Origin: Hybos culiciformis
Taxonomy: Eukaryota; Arthropoda; Insecta; Diptera; Hybotidae
Direction: 5' to 3'
Assembly (NCBI GenBank): GCA_964007475.1
Contig: OZ023273.1
Span: 39,123,525 to 39,187,524 of the forward strand
DNA length: 64,000 nucleotides
A model generated the notes under the pieces. The model was not told the DNA's origin. It was given only the letters and a program-made list of their open reading frames with translations, and did not search any database. The position numbers and the translations under genes are program-made. How positions within the stretch are numbered: position 1 is the first letter of the stretch; every line of letters begins with the position of its first letter. This document shows, piece by piece, positions 36,414-47,780 of this stretch.

Positions 36414-36798
36414 GAGCCCGTTCCCAAACTGAGACTATTTTAGAAACTGAAAAATTTTTATAATTTCTAGAATTTCTATTTTTGGAACGACACGATTTTA
36501 CAGCTGTTATTTTACAAATCAAGATTTTTTGACGTAAAAATCGTTCCGAAATGATATTTTATATTTTAAAAATCTGCAAAGGGAAATTTTAAATTTCCCA
36601 TAACAAACTCAGTTTATAGGTGTACTTTTAAGTGCACCTCATTTTTAAAAAAAAACAAAAAATTGAAAATTTAAGCAGACGTTGCAGATGATACAGATTA
36701 AATGTCAAGCCTATTTCAATTTCTGAAAAAAAGGAATTTTCTTTAGCAGAAAAGCTATATTTTACGATTTAAAATAGTCTCAGTTTGGGAACGGGCTC
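36414..36798. mobile_element. Harbinger-type MITE with TAA target duplication
   Basis: The 385-bp element starts gagcccgttcccaaactgag and ends in the exact inverse (ctcagtttgggaacgggctc). The terminal inverted repeat is 29 bp with no mismatch. It is flanked by taa at 36411-36413 and 36799-36801. Three-bp TWA duplications are typical of PIF/Harbinger elements. There is no coding sequence, so it is non-autonomous. The perfect termini suggest recent insertion. Confidence 0.85.
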
Positions 36799-37249
36799 TA
36801 AGATTTTCTCGCTTTGACACTCGAAATTCATTTTGTAGTTTCAGAATTAGAAATAAAACAAAAGAAAAAAGTAAATATAATTGTTGGTTTGTTTGGTGTT
36901 TGGTGGCGCTAGTGTGTTTTATAAGAAATTAAAATTTGTTGGATTGTTATATTTTTTTTTTTCAAATAAATGATTTAAAAAATTTTAAAAATATTGAATT
37001 TCTTGGAGCATTGTCATTGTCAACATTTTCTTCCAACTTCTAAAAAAAAATGTGAAAAATTAATAATTGTTTATGAAAAAATATAAAATGAAGTGTATTT
37101 TTTTAATAAGATTTTTTAAATTTTAGAATAAAAAACAATTTACTAAAAAATTTTTTTTTTTACTAAAGAAACATTTTTATTCATAATCGTAGGTAAATCA
37201 TTTTTTTTATTTGCATTTTCCATTCGAATGAATTTGTATCGCCAAAAAG

Positions 37250-38000
37250 TATGTACCTGTACTAGAAGATTCATCGCATGCAAAAAATGGGCGCCGTGAC
37301 ATTTGTCCGCGGGACATTTGTCCGCGATGAAATTTGTATGGAAAACTTCGCGGACAAATGTCATTTTGCAAAATGTCATTTGTCCGCGATTGTAAAATGA
37401 CATTTGTCCGCGATTGAATTTTCTAACTTTAGCGGACAAATGTCATTTTGCAAAATGACATTTGTCCGCGATTGAATTTTCTAACTTTAGCGGACAAATG
37501 TCATTTTGCAAAATGTCATTTGTCCGCGATTGATTTTTCGAATTTTTAGCGGACAAATGTCATTTTGCAAAATGTCATTTGTCCGCGATTGATTTTTCAG
37601 ATTTTTAGCGGACAAATGTCATTTTGCAAAATGTCATTTGTCCGCGATTAATTTTTATCGCGGACAAAAGACATTTTGAATCGCGGACAAATGTCATTTT
37701 TATGTCCGCGATACAAAAACAAATCGCGGACAAATGTCCCGCGGACAAATGTCCAACCCCCCAAAAAATGTTGATAAAATAAGTTGAACAAAAAATGTAT
37801 ATCACAACACAACCCCATGAGTTTTATTTTTTTATTGAGAATTCCACTCACAAAAGCTTTAAAAACTTTAAAAATTATATAGACCTGTTGATAATTTCAA
37901 AGTTTTAAAAACTTTTGTGAGCAAGTTGTGATATAAATTTTTTTGTTTCACTTTTTTTATCAACATTTTTTGTATGGGACGAATTCTTCTATTGTACTTT
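37250..38000. repeat. Long imperfect hairpin interrupted by copy B
   Basis: Removing copy B and one 9-bp repeat rejoins catgcaaaaaatgttgataaa, which pairs with tttatcaacattttttgtatg at about 37956-37977. Further paired blocks are the left tagaagattcatc with gacgaattcttct (37978-37990), tatatcacaac (37798) with gttgtgatata (37924), and ctcacaaaagctttaaaaac (37847) with its inverse at 37898-37921. The arms therefore span about 37252-37870 (minus copy B) and 37898-37997. The base element is a foldback-type MITE whose own borders are not sharply defined. Confidence 0.65.
37290..37761. mobile_element. Foldback/Mutator-like element, copy B, palindromic repeat array
   Basis: A 472-bp element flanked by the exact 9-bp duplication caaaaaatg (37281-37289 and 37762-37770). 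It starts ggcgccgtgacatttgtccg and ends gacaaatgtccaaccccc; gacatttgtccgcgggacat opens a 31-bp inverted repeat shared by both ends. The interior is a tandem array of 58-59-bp units, each with a 38-bp palindrome of gcggacaaatgtcatttt and its inverse (cores at 37349, 37432, 37490, 37549, 37608). The core at 37432-37469 is a perfect palindrome. It is in inverted orientation relative to copy A. No coding sequence. Confidence 0.85.
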
Positions 38001-39229
38001 CTTTATGGTATTACTTAAAAAAAAAAATAGTGATACTGTTGCGAGAAAATTATAGATTCGATTTTGTCATAACATTTGCCAATCGATCGAATATCAAACT
38101 TTTCGAAATCTTAACATGTACTACTAGATTTTTAGAACAAATTTTCCATTAAACCCGTCGAAAAACCATTAACTTTTTGAAGCGTAATGGCAGGCCATGA
38201 CAGGGCCATTTCTAATTATTAATTAAAAAAATTTCTCCCTTTCAATGGAAGCATATTTTGAAGGTCGAAAATCAACAGTGTCGCAAATTTATATTTATCT
38301 GACAATGTCGCAAATTTATATTCATCTTCTATTATGAAACTGGCATATACTAATTAAAATTAAACAACTTAAAAATAAGCATGATCATTTATTTATTCAT
38401 GACTTCATGATAATGAATGATACAATGCTAGAAACTTCCATTCCATTCGTACATTTCCTATTTCCTTTTTCTTCCAACCATGTTTTTTTTATTGATAAGA
38501 AAAAACTGTTAAAAATTGAAAAATCAAAAAAATAATTGAAGTAAAAAATTAAAACTTTAAATTTTTTTTTGTTTTGACAACAATGAAAAAGTAAGTGCTT
38601 GCTCAATATTTTTTAATAGTTTTTATTTTTAAAATATTGGCAGAATGTTATTAATTTTTTCGTTTTCGGATTGGACATTCAGTTAGAAAATAAAAGGTGA
38701 TTATAACTTTTTGTACCTATTATATACTTATGTAGAATAAATATGTACCTACCTTATTTTTTTGCGTCAAATATTTTTTGGCCATTTTTACAAAAAATAA
38801 TAATTTTGACCATCTTTTAGACTATATTTAGAAATTTCATGGCCATTTTTTAAATAAAATTTTTTCAGCTTTCGAATATTACTGTTTCCATGATCGTTTA
38901 TCGAGTTAAAATGAAGTTGAGTTTTCGATGAGTTCAACAATTTTATATTAATAACCAACTCAACGAAAACTCACCTTTCATGAAAACAGCATATTTTCAA
39001 GTGAAAGAATTATGTAGCAGAAGTAATAAAAATAATATCCCATAATTTTATTTTGTTTTTATTTTTTAATTTTCTTACAATTTTATTTAGATGTTGTGTA
39101 GATTGTAGAATTAAAATTATGAAATATGAAAAAATGATTAATTTTTGCAAATTTTTGAAATTACTGACAAAAAAAACATAACGAAGGTCCATATCTTAAA
39201 TGGATCAAAAAAAAATTACTAGATGTAAA
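38001..39229. other. Spacer without a supported gene
   Basis: A/T-rich sequence with a short direct repeat of the phrase gtcgcaaatttatat (38280-38325) and an inverted pair around 38920-38990 (gttgagttttcgatgag against ctcaacgaaaactcacc). No open frame with recognisable content. Confidence 0.45.
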
Positions 39230-39580
39230 ATGGGTCGGAAAAAGATCCCGGAAGCCATCATCCCAAAAGACAAAATCCCGGAAAGCTTAATGTGATCGCG
39301 GAATTTCCCCACAAACTTTATGAGTTTTATGAGTTTATGAGTAAAAGACTACAAATTTTTGTAAAACGGCAAAAAAGATTAAATGTTATTTAGTTTTTGC
39401 CCTCAATTACGACAAATATTTTTAAAAGGGAAAAAATAGATAAAGAAACTATTAAAAATTCTAATCTTTTATTTAATTGCTTAAAATAATAATGATTTCC
39501 GGGATTTCGTGTTCCAGGATTTTCATTGTGCGGGAATTTTTTTTACTTTTTTTTTCGGGATTTTCGTTTCGGGCCAGCGG
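39230..39580. repeat. Probable transposon fragment rich in cccgg/cgggatttt motifs
   Basis: The left side reads gggtcggaaaaagatcccgg and catcccaaaagacaaaatcccgg; the right side reads gggatttcgtgttccaggattttcattgtgcggg and cgggattttcgtttcgggcc. The two sides are roughly inverted copies, so this is probably a short terminal-inverted-repeat element about 350 bp long. No convincing target duplication was found, so the borders are approximate. Confidence 0.45.
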
Positions 39581-40578
39581 TACGTCTCCTATATAAAATT
39601 TTATTTGATGTACTATTTGGTATATAATAAAAGAAAAGTATCATCAATTTTAAGGAATTTTTTTATTGGGTTTTATATCAAATTAAAAAATAAAAAAGAA
39701 AAAATAAATTATAGGAAATCAAAATGACTATTTTTTTTAATGCTCATAAAAATAAATGTAGTTATAAATTTAATAGAATTTTAGTTTTCATACTGAAAAA
39801 AAATTTGTACCGTATTTAAAATAATTAATAATTATTGTACAATTTATGGAACAAATTGTTAAAAAATCTAATTGAAATATAAAATAAAGTGAATTCTTTG
39901 AAATGATTGTGTTTTTTAAATATTTTATTGAGATTTGTTAAAATTGGGCTTGAATGTAACAGGAATTCTTAAATAAACAATCTTAATATCAATTCATAAT
40001 ATTTATTACTTATATTATTAATTTATTTTACTCGTAAATAAAACAATATTAGAGATAACATAAACTAATTTTCTCATCTCAAATTGAAGCTAATTAAAGA
40101 TTTTTATTTTAATTATTTTCTGAACATTTTAGTCCCGAAATTATTGAAAATATTTTTGTATTTTAACTAACATTTTGTATCAAGACATCAAATGTTATAA
40201 CGAGTTGGTTTAATAATTAACACCCAAAAGGCCTATAATAACACGGCCTGTAATAAAATAAATTTATTTAAAAATTGTTTAGAAAGTTAAAGACATTTAA
40301 AATTCCACATAATCAGCCAGCCCTAGAGATCGATGTTTTAGCTTTACTTCTGCGTTTGATTAATTTTATTATCTCTATCTTTACTTCACAATTTCAACAA
40401 ATTTTTACAAATTTTTCGAAGGCCAATTTCAGACTGGAGCTCTAAAATAATTTTTTTACAATCTTTTCGTCGGCATTGCCTCAACTGCTACTATGAGAGC
40501 TATAGCGCTGAATCTTTCTCAAATATAACGATTGTTTTAATCCTTAAAGTTTAATGAAATATTAAGAACTAATAGAAA

Positions 40579-41158
40579 TACCCGGTTTCGCACGGTAATA
40601 CCGAACTTATATTAGTATCAACACTTTAATCCAGATTTTGTGCACTAAAAAAAACGGAATTTCAAAATTTGCCACATAGCCCCTTCCCCGGTGCCTTTAC
40701 ACATTCAGTCTTCTAAATAGTCGATTCGGGTCCAACGTTATAACATTTTATCGGAATATACCTAAATTGCAAAACCGGCTTCTAAGATAGCCCCCCGTCG
40801 GGGCCTCTGATCAAAATTTGTAGTACCCTATAAACATCTCGGGTCTCTAGAAGACTCCATATTTTCAAAATTCCAAAATTTCGAAATTTGTTGTATAGCC
40901 CATCAATTGAGCCCCGGGACAACGGTTGGGGGGCCTTTCAACATCCAGTTTTTTAAATAGACTTTTCGGGTCCAACGCTACAACATTTTATCAGAATATA
41001 CCTAAATTGCGAAACCGGCGCTTCTAAGGTTGCCCCCCCCCGTCGGGGGGACCATATAACCATCTCGGGTCCCAGTGCTACTTAAGTTCAAAATTTCAGC
41101 CAAATCGGTCCAGCGGCTTAGGCGTGATTGACAGAATTTTCATTTTTATTTATTAGAG
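40579..41158 (+). mobile_element. Retroelement-like interspersed repeat with 7-bp duplication
   Basis: Starts tacccggtttcgcacggtaa and ends ...atttcagccaaatcggtccagcggcttaggcgtgattgacag...tttttatttattagag. It is flanked by atagaaa at 40572-40578 and 41159-41165. The opening and closing phrases are those of a widespread class of insect repeats. Internally, two related segments (about 40640-40860 and 40865-41075) share attcgggtccaacgtta-, cattttatcggaatataccta- and ccccccgtcgggg-type blocks, indicating an internal duplication. G/C content is well above background. The class (non-autonomous LINE or Helitron-like) is not settled. Confidence 0.6.
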
Positions 41159-41856
41159 ATAGAAAGATGAACTTCAACTTCATTACGCACAGTTTATTTG
41201 AAAAATTTAAAAAAAAAAAAAAAAGGTTTTCCTATATGTATTTTGTTAGAAGACGTTAAATTTTAAGTGAAGAGTTTTGAAATGATATTCCACCAGCAGA
41301 AGGGCTACATGACCACCACATATATTTTTTGATTATCGAAAATTTCTAAATAAAAATCAAAGTCGATAATATACTTTTTAATATTATTTCTTTTTGTAGT
41401 TTGCGCAAAAAATATTTGAAAGGGAATAATAGAGAGAGTCTACTAGCAGCTTAACATTTCTTTTTTGTATCTCTCAAATTTATGCTTGTTGTGCCTTTTT
41501 TTTATTTTTTATTCTTCTGCCGTCTTTTTGATGGTAAACTGACTGACTACTTACTAAAAAATACTAAAAATTAAAAAAAAATATAAATTTTTAATTAAAA
41601 AACTTTAAAAAAGATGTTTTAAAAGAAAAAATTAAATAAATTATTAAAATTATTAAAAATTATAAAAAAAAAAAAATAATAAAAAAACCAAAATTAATTT
41701 TAAAAAAATTGTTTTAATTTTGACTGAAAAAGTTACAACTCAACAAAAATAACTGTAAATTTTTATTTATTTATTTCTAATAGAAAAAAAAAGAAAGTTT
41801 TCAAATTAAATTAAAAACCTATTTATTTATTTTTTTTTTAGATTTAAAAAAAAAAA
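41159..41856. promoter_or_regulatory. 5' region of the C14orf119-like gene with a probable UTR intron end
   Basis: The sequence just before the ATG at 41857 is a long pyrimidine run ending in ag at about 41840, followed by atttaaaa... and the start codon. This is a strong 3' splice-site configuration and suggests a non-coding first exon farther upstream, perhaps in the less A/T-rich 41400-41530 part. The exon itself could not be delimited. Confidence 0.4.
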
Positions 41857-43693
41857 ATGTCTGGAAATAATTTGACAAGTGACCGGGAATTTATGTACAT
41901 TTGTCAATGGTTTAATGAATTTTCCGAATTGCAGAGAGAAGATTTTGTGCCAATTGCAGCCGATTACATTTTAAAAGACTCAGAAATTTACATGAATGGA
42001 GTTGTATCCGGTTTACAAAATTCAAATTGCGATGACAAACCATTGTCATTATTTCAATGTAGAGTAAGTGTCTACATTTTTATTTATTTTTTTTTTGAAA
42101 AATTAAACTCAAATGGTTGGTTATAGCTACCTATCTACCTAGGAAACTAAATTTAATTCTGGTCAAATGCTTGCGAATACCTAGTGACAAGGAAATGTAA
42201 GGCAAGGCATACATACCTACGTATTAATCATCAGAACTTGTTTTTATTAACTTGTTCTTGTGTTGGCATTAGATACGATAGTATCTACTTTGTTATTAGG
42301 ATATAGTTGAAACTGCTTTAGTCAACATTTTTATTTGATTGAAATTTGACTATATAGATATAAACTTAATATATCTACATAAGTAGGTAGATTAAATTTT
42401 AAGGAAGTGCATCAAATGAAACTTAATTTTAAGTACCTATATTGAATTTTACTTCATATAAATTGTTTTGATACCTACTTAATTTTGATATAATACTATA
42501 ATTAGAAGGTTGACGTAAGCGAAGGATAAATAAATTTTGATAGAAAGGTAAATTTACTAACTGAATGGACGAATTACATAAGAGATGCTGATAAAATCAT
42601 TTAAAATCTAATTAGGTGTCAGCCTATAACAAACATTTGCATAATTAAATAAGTAGGTAGATATTAATTTCATGTCTTATTTTGTCCACTCTTTAGATAT
42701 ATTTTACAAACTTTTAATTAACTTTGCTTATTGTCTGTTTGAGAAAAATCTATTGATTGATTTTTCGACCACTTCCTGATATCCGATTTTGCTGAATTTT
42801 TGTACAGATCTTCGGTTCTGAACACAATACAATATAGTATATTCAATTTTAAGATATATACCTACATCAAATATTTCGGCTATGTGAACTAGATATTTCT
42901 TTACAATCCCGCCGACATAGGTATCAAATGAAGTCGAGTAGTATACAAAAAGCTAATGAAATTAATTTTTTTTTTTTTAAAACAAACATTTATTTAATGA
43001 TAAAAAAGTAGAAAATAATAAAGCATATGTAATAGAAAACTGCCTGAGTCACTATAAATAAAAGCTTGGGGCGCTCAGATTAAAAAAAAAATAACTGAAC
43101 TATGTATAATGCCACAATCTTTTATTCATAGTCATATACAGGAAAAGGCAATATAGTGTTGACTCAGGCAATTTTTTATCGCTTTATGTTTTATTATTTT
43201 CTATTTTTTAGTTCATTAAATAAAAGTTTTTTTTTAAATTTTTTTTTATTTTAATTTCTTAAGTGAAGATTTTCAATATTAGAAAGATAATATTAAAACT
43301 AATGAAAAATGTTTATTGTACTTGAAAAATTAATTCAATCTTTTGTAATAATTTAAGATCAAACTTTTCAAAGAATGGTCTCCCAAATGGCCGGAAGAAA
43401 TGAAAATAAAGTTAAAAGAAAAAATCATCGAATTGGATCCAAAAATTGGTGAAAAATTAGAAAAAGAGCTTGGATCAGAAATTCCCAATGGTAATGTGGT
43501 TAATGGCAATGCAGTTGCTGAAGAAGAACATGTTGTTGAACAAGGTGATGATGATGAAGGTATTGGTAATAACACCGAAGAAGTAACAAATAATGGTGAA
43601 GAAGAATTACTCGACAATGAACATGTTGAAGCAGAAGATAACTCTAATGAAAATGATGCTCATGATAGTGGGGCATCTGTTGATGGAGAATAA
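41857..43693 (+). CDS. C14orf119-like protein (DUF4508), two coding exons
   Basis: Exons 41857-42063 and 43358-43693 join in phase 0 (gtaagt donor, ttaag acceptor) to give 180 aa plus stop. Residues 1-105 match the C14orf119/DUF4508 pattern: an N-terminal REFMYICQWFNEFSELQREDF (compare human ILHWFANWSGPQRERF), a middle SLFQCR (human SIFECQ), and after the intron IKLFKEWSPKWPEEMKIKL (human LHLWDQWFRGWAEQERNEF). The last 75 residues form an acidic, Asn-rich disordered tail absent from the 140-aa human protein. The function of this family is unknown. The start has no in-frame alternative upstream. Confidence 0.85.
42986..43228. repeat. Inverted-repeat MITE in the C14orf119-like gene intron
   Basis: Left arm about 42986-43052 (tttatttaatga...gaaaataata...aactgcctgagtcac) and right arm about 43158-43228 (gactcaggcaa...ttattattttctat...tcattaaataaa) are inverse copies at roughly 80% identity, separated by about 105 bp. 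It is embedded in the only coding intron of the gene. The ends run into poly-T, so the target duplication cannot be read. Confidence 0.6.
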
Positions 43694-46600
43694 ATTATTA
43701 ACAAAAGAAATTATACTCTTAGAAATAGATAACATTCCAAATTCAAAATGTGATCAAATACTCACAAAATTGATCTTTCTAAATATTTCTAAATTGTATA
43801 AAATGGTAGAAAGACGGTCCTATGGTTTCAACAGAAAATATTTGCAACTGATATCATATTAAATTGAAAAAAAAATATTTTTATATTTTAACAATTAGGA
43901 TACCCATGAAAACTAAGTATTTTATTATTATTTTTTTTTAAACTACTCAAATATATTTTATAATTTTTTGGCTAATCATATGATTTTGCTAATATTCTTT
44001 AGCATCATATTATACAATACTGTTTTTTTGTTGCAAATATTCATTTATAATACACATAAATTATAAAAAAAATTTTATATGTAATGTATTTGTATACATG
44101 TAGATAATATTGTAATATTGGGAGCACCAGAACAAATTATAAACTATTTTACCTAAACGTGTAGATAATGTATCTGCATTATAATAAAAATAGTTTTTAA
44201 ATTTGACCTTTTTTACATAAAACATAATTATTTAATTTATTAATAATAAATTAAAGAGAAGGGAATTAAATATGGATTTTACACTAACTTAGTCAGGCTT
44301 ATCTTATCATTCCCAAAAGAAAAAGCACTCGATTTCCATAAAATTCCATAACATTTTTTGAAATGAATAATTTTCAAAATGTTAAACATTGAATGCACAG
44401 AATCTCGAAAATAAAATGCCTACCTGTTAAAAAAAATCTAACAAAATAATATCAAATTTATTTTCCCTAAAAAAAAAAAATAGGTATTTAAAAAAAAATA
44501 AAAAATAATTATAATTTGTAACTCAAATCAAAAATATTTTTTATTGAAAGCAAAGAAGTGTAACGTTAAAATCGTACTATGGTGGAGGTCTCACAATACA
44601 TTTTCAATATTTTCAGTTTTGAATATCAACATTTCTCGTTTTCAAGATTCAATGTTTGCAAACATTTTGTTTTCAAAATTCAAAACAAAATTCGAATAAT
44701 GTTTTATTAAAATAATAATTCATCAGTCTAAGTATTTTGAAGTCTATGTTAAGCCTAAGGAAAGAAATAAAATTAGATACTAATTGAATGACCTAAAGTA
44801 TTAATGTAAAAAATTATGCTTGGTGCTCTAAATATTACAAGTTCTTAAAAATTCATTAGATTTATAAAAAAATTTAATAAATAATTTCAGATATACAAAA
44901 TTGTTTTAATATTTTAAAATTTTGCACTCAAATACTCATACTCAACAGCCGTCAAAGATCAATTAATTTTTTTAATATCAATTTCAAATTTTAAATTTTT
45001 AACTTCTAAAAATAAATTAAATTGCTATTGCTATACTAAGCTCTTTCTCATGCAGATTATGATTTTTCTTTAGTTGATTGAAAATTTGTAATCTTTAATT
45101 TTTAAATCAAATTATAAATTTATGTGCGATTTCATCAAGACTTTATATGGAAATTAGATATAAAATAAAAAACAAAACTTTTAAGACTAAAATTCTGAAT
45201 TCATATGTATTTGTTTAATGATTTTGAATCATTAAAAATTTTTTTTTATTGTTATATTTATTATATTAAAGTTAGGTATATTCAGATTAAAATTATACAT
45301 TTTATAAAACTAACAATAAAAATAAGTTCTGTCGCTTATTTCATATTTCAATTAAGAAAAAAATTATATTAGAAATAAAATATTTTTTTAATTATGCTGC
45401 AAAAAAATTTATGTTACAAAATTATTGTCATAAAAATAAATGTAATCAAATATATACATACTTTATTTATATTTTTTAAAGAAATTGCCTTTTAATAATC
45501 ATAATAATTATTTTTAGATAAATTTTTGGAGATTACTGAGTTACTGACAACTTGCGTTAGTTACGATAATTATAAATTGAGCTAATTACCCAATAGGCCA
45601 ATACTCGTTTGTGTTATTCATAATACCCGGGCATTATACATAATGAATTAATTTATCACTTTCTGCATAACATATATATCTTAATAAACGTTCTTGCTTC
45701 ATTATCTATGATTTCTTTTTTGTTAAAACAACATTTTTAAATAAAATATTTAATATATGAATTTCATCATAATACCATACTGTATTCAAAAGTTTGTGAT
45801 TTTTAATATCAATGCCATCAATACTTAAATTTTTCAGATTTTGGTTGATACTATGACTGCAGCATATACTTCAGGAGGAATTTGCCATCTCAGTAAACCT
45901 AACAAGGTAAGAATCTTTGCGGTGCTGTATTTATTGATATTCATTATCAGAGGGGCATCATTAGTTTTTGTTTTATGAAGCTTAACCCATTTAAAATAAC
46001 TAAATAGAGAATTTATGTTATATATGTATAAACTTTCTAAAAATTGTTTTATCTTTCTTCCATCAGTTTAATTTCAATTTGTAATTTTTTAATTATCTAA
46101 CTGTCTTTAATAAAATATAAATTAAAAAACTAATACTAATAATAAACTACAAGAATTGCGGGATTAATACCATATTATTTTGTGAACTAAAATAATTGTT
46201 CGAAAAATATTCTAAGTCAGGATAAAAGAACACAGTCAGTATTAAAAAACAGATTATTTTTTTCTCATTTATTTTTCCTTTTACATTTTACATATATATA
46301 TAATAATTTTTTTTTATTACATACAATAATAATTTTTTTTTTGTTTTTTCATTCACTTACTTTTACTATTTAGTATATTTTCCATAACTTTTTTTTTTAT
46401 TTAATATAAAATATTAAATATAGAAATAAGAAACATTAACGTAAAAATCTATTTTTATTTATCAAAAAATCTAAGATTATAAACAAAATAAAAATTTGAA
46501 AAAAAAAAAAAAGAAGAAAATATTTTAAAATTTAAATTTTTTTTAAATACATAGTAGGAAATATAATAATAATAAATTAAAACATTATTTTTAAGCTATA

Positions 46601-47366
46601 AATCGTTTCAGAATTTCGATTTGCTTTTAATTTAAAAACAACAATCACAGTTTTGTTAGCAATTGTCTTATAAATTTTTTTTAAATTTTTTAATTTATTT
46701 ATTTTTTTTTTAAATACTTATTCAAACTATAACCAATCTAAAATTCAATAAAAATAATAGTAGTAATAATAAAGGTGATTAAGAAATTTATTTTAATCCA
46801 ATTAGTATTTTTTTTTTTTTTAATATAAAATTACATACCGCGCTCGTTAGAGATTGATTCATAATTTATGTTTTTTTTAAGTTAGTAGTTTTAAGTAATA
46901 CTATAATAATGTACTCAATAAATTGATGATAATATCAAATATTAAGAAAAAAAAAAACAAATTCTTGATTTTTTAATAAACATTTTTAAGAGATTGATTG
47001 AGTTTTTAAAATCTATTGAGAAGAAAAGGATATATAAATTCTTAAGGTGTGTTTTTTTTTTTTTTTTTTTTTTTTTCAAATGTTCAATTTCAAATATATT
47101 TATTTATGCCTCTAATTATAATGATAATTATAATAATAATAATTAATAATTAATACATAATTGCATTATCATGTATTAAAAGCAATCATTGTAATAAAGT
47201 AAATCGTATATGGTTCAAAAAGGAAAATTATATTTTTAAAATAGAAATTTTGAGGAAGTTTTAATCTAAATCATGTTTTCTTTTTTTAATTGTGTTGAAA
47301 ATTCATATAACAGAGAAAAGTAGGTAAATTTTTACATTAATTTATTTGTGACTTTATTTGTGATTG
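43694..47366. other. AT-rich spacer, one exon-like island
   Basis: Presumed 3' flank of the C14orf119-like gene (an AATAAA overlaps the stop codon at 43689 and another lies at 44183), followed by A/T-rich sequence. The exception is 45834-45906, which is more balanced in base composition and has splice-like borders on both strands; see the findings. No other gene evidence. Confidence 0.45.
45834..45898 (-). other. Possible terminal exon (minus) or cassette exon (plus)
   Basis: On the minus strand, an acceptor (ttcttaccttgttag) precedes 65 nt that read LLRWQIPPEVYAAVIVSTKI then stop. On the plus strand, 45838-45906 has a perfect tttcag acceptor and gtaaga donor and reads ILVDTMTAAYTSGGICHLSK. 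I do not recognise either peptide. The minus reading joins in phase with the exon-like segment 50779-50827. Coding status is uncertain. Confidence 0.3.
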
Positions 47367-47374
47367 AGTGGAAG

Positions 47375-47772
47375 TAGGGTTTCCAAAACGGATATATCTG
47401 TATCCGGTATCCGCGGTTATTTATACTCTTAACCGTATCCGATATCCGTTAAAAATCTCACGGTTAGCAATTTTAAGTTTTTAAATTAAATCTGTTAAAT
47501 TTTCCGAGAAAAGTAGGAAATTTTTGTACCAAAATTAGATCTCGTCTTTCTTGTGCATCACTTAATTGATTAGTGTTCCTGAAATACTATTATTTAAATG
47601 AAAAAAATCAAAAAATGTAATAGTATATTTCAAATTTTATTTATAAAAAATTAATAGCATTCATAATTAGATTCAATATTATTTGTTTATTTTTATACGG
47701 TTATCCGGTATCCGCCGGATAATTCTAAAATTACTATCCGATTACAGAAAATCCGGAAATTTGGAAACCCTA
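47375..47772. mobile_element. hAT-type MITE with 8-bp duplication
   Basis: A 398-bp element with termini tagggtttccaaa and tttggaaaccc-ta, flanked by the exact 8-bp repeat agtggaag (47367-47374 and 47773-47780). Subterminal repeats atccggtatccg and ggttatccggtatccg occur in both orientations near the ends. There is no coding sequence. Eight-bp duplication and short terminal repeats point to hAT; the family differs from the relic at 5083. Confidence 0.83.
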
Positions 47773-47780
47773 AGTGGAAG

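Noticed and set aside
37143..37851. Minus-strand frames containing repeated MTFVRG-type peptides
   Set aside because: They are translations of the palindromic transposon repeat (tgacatttgtccgcg) and break at the element's borders.
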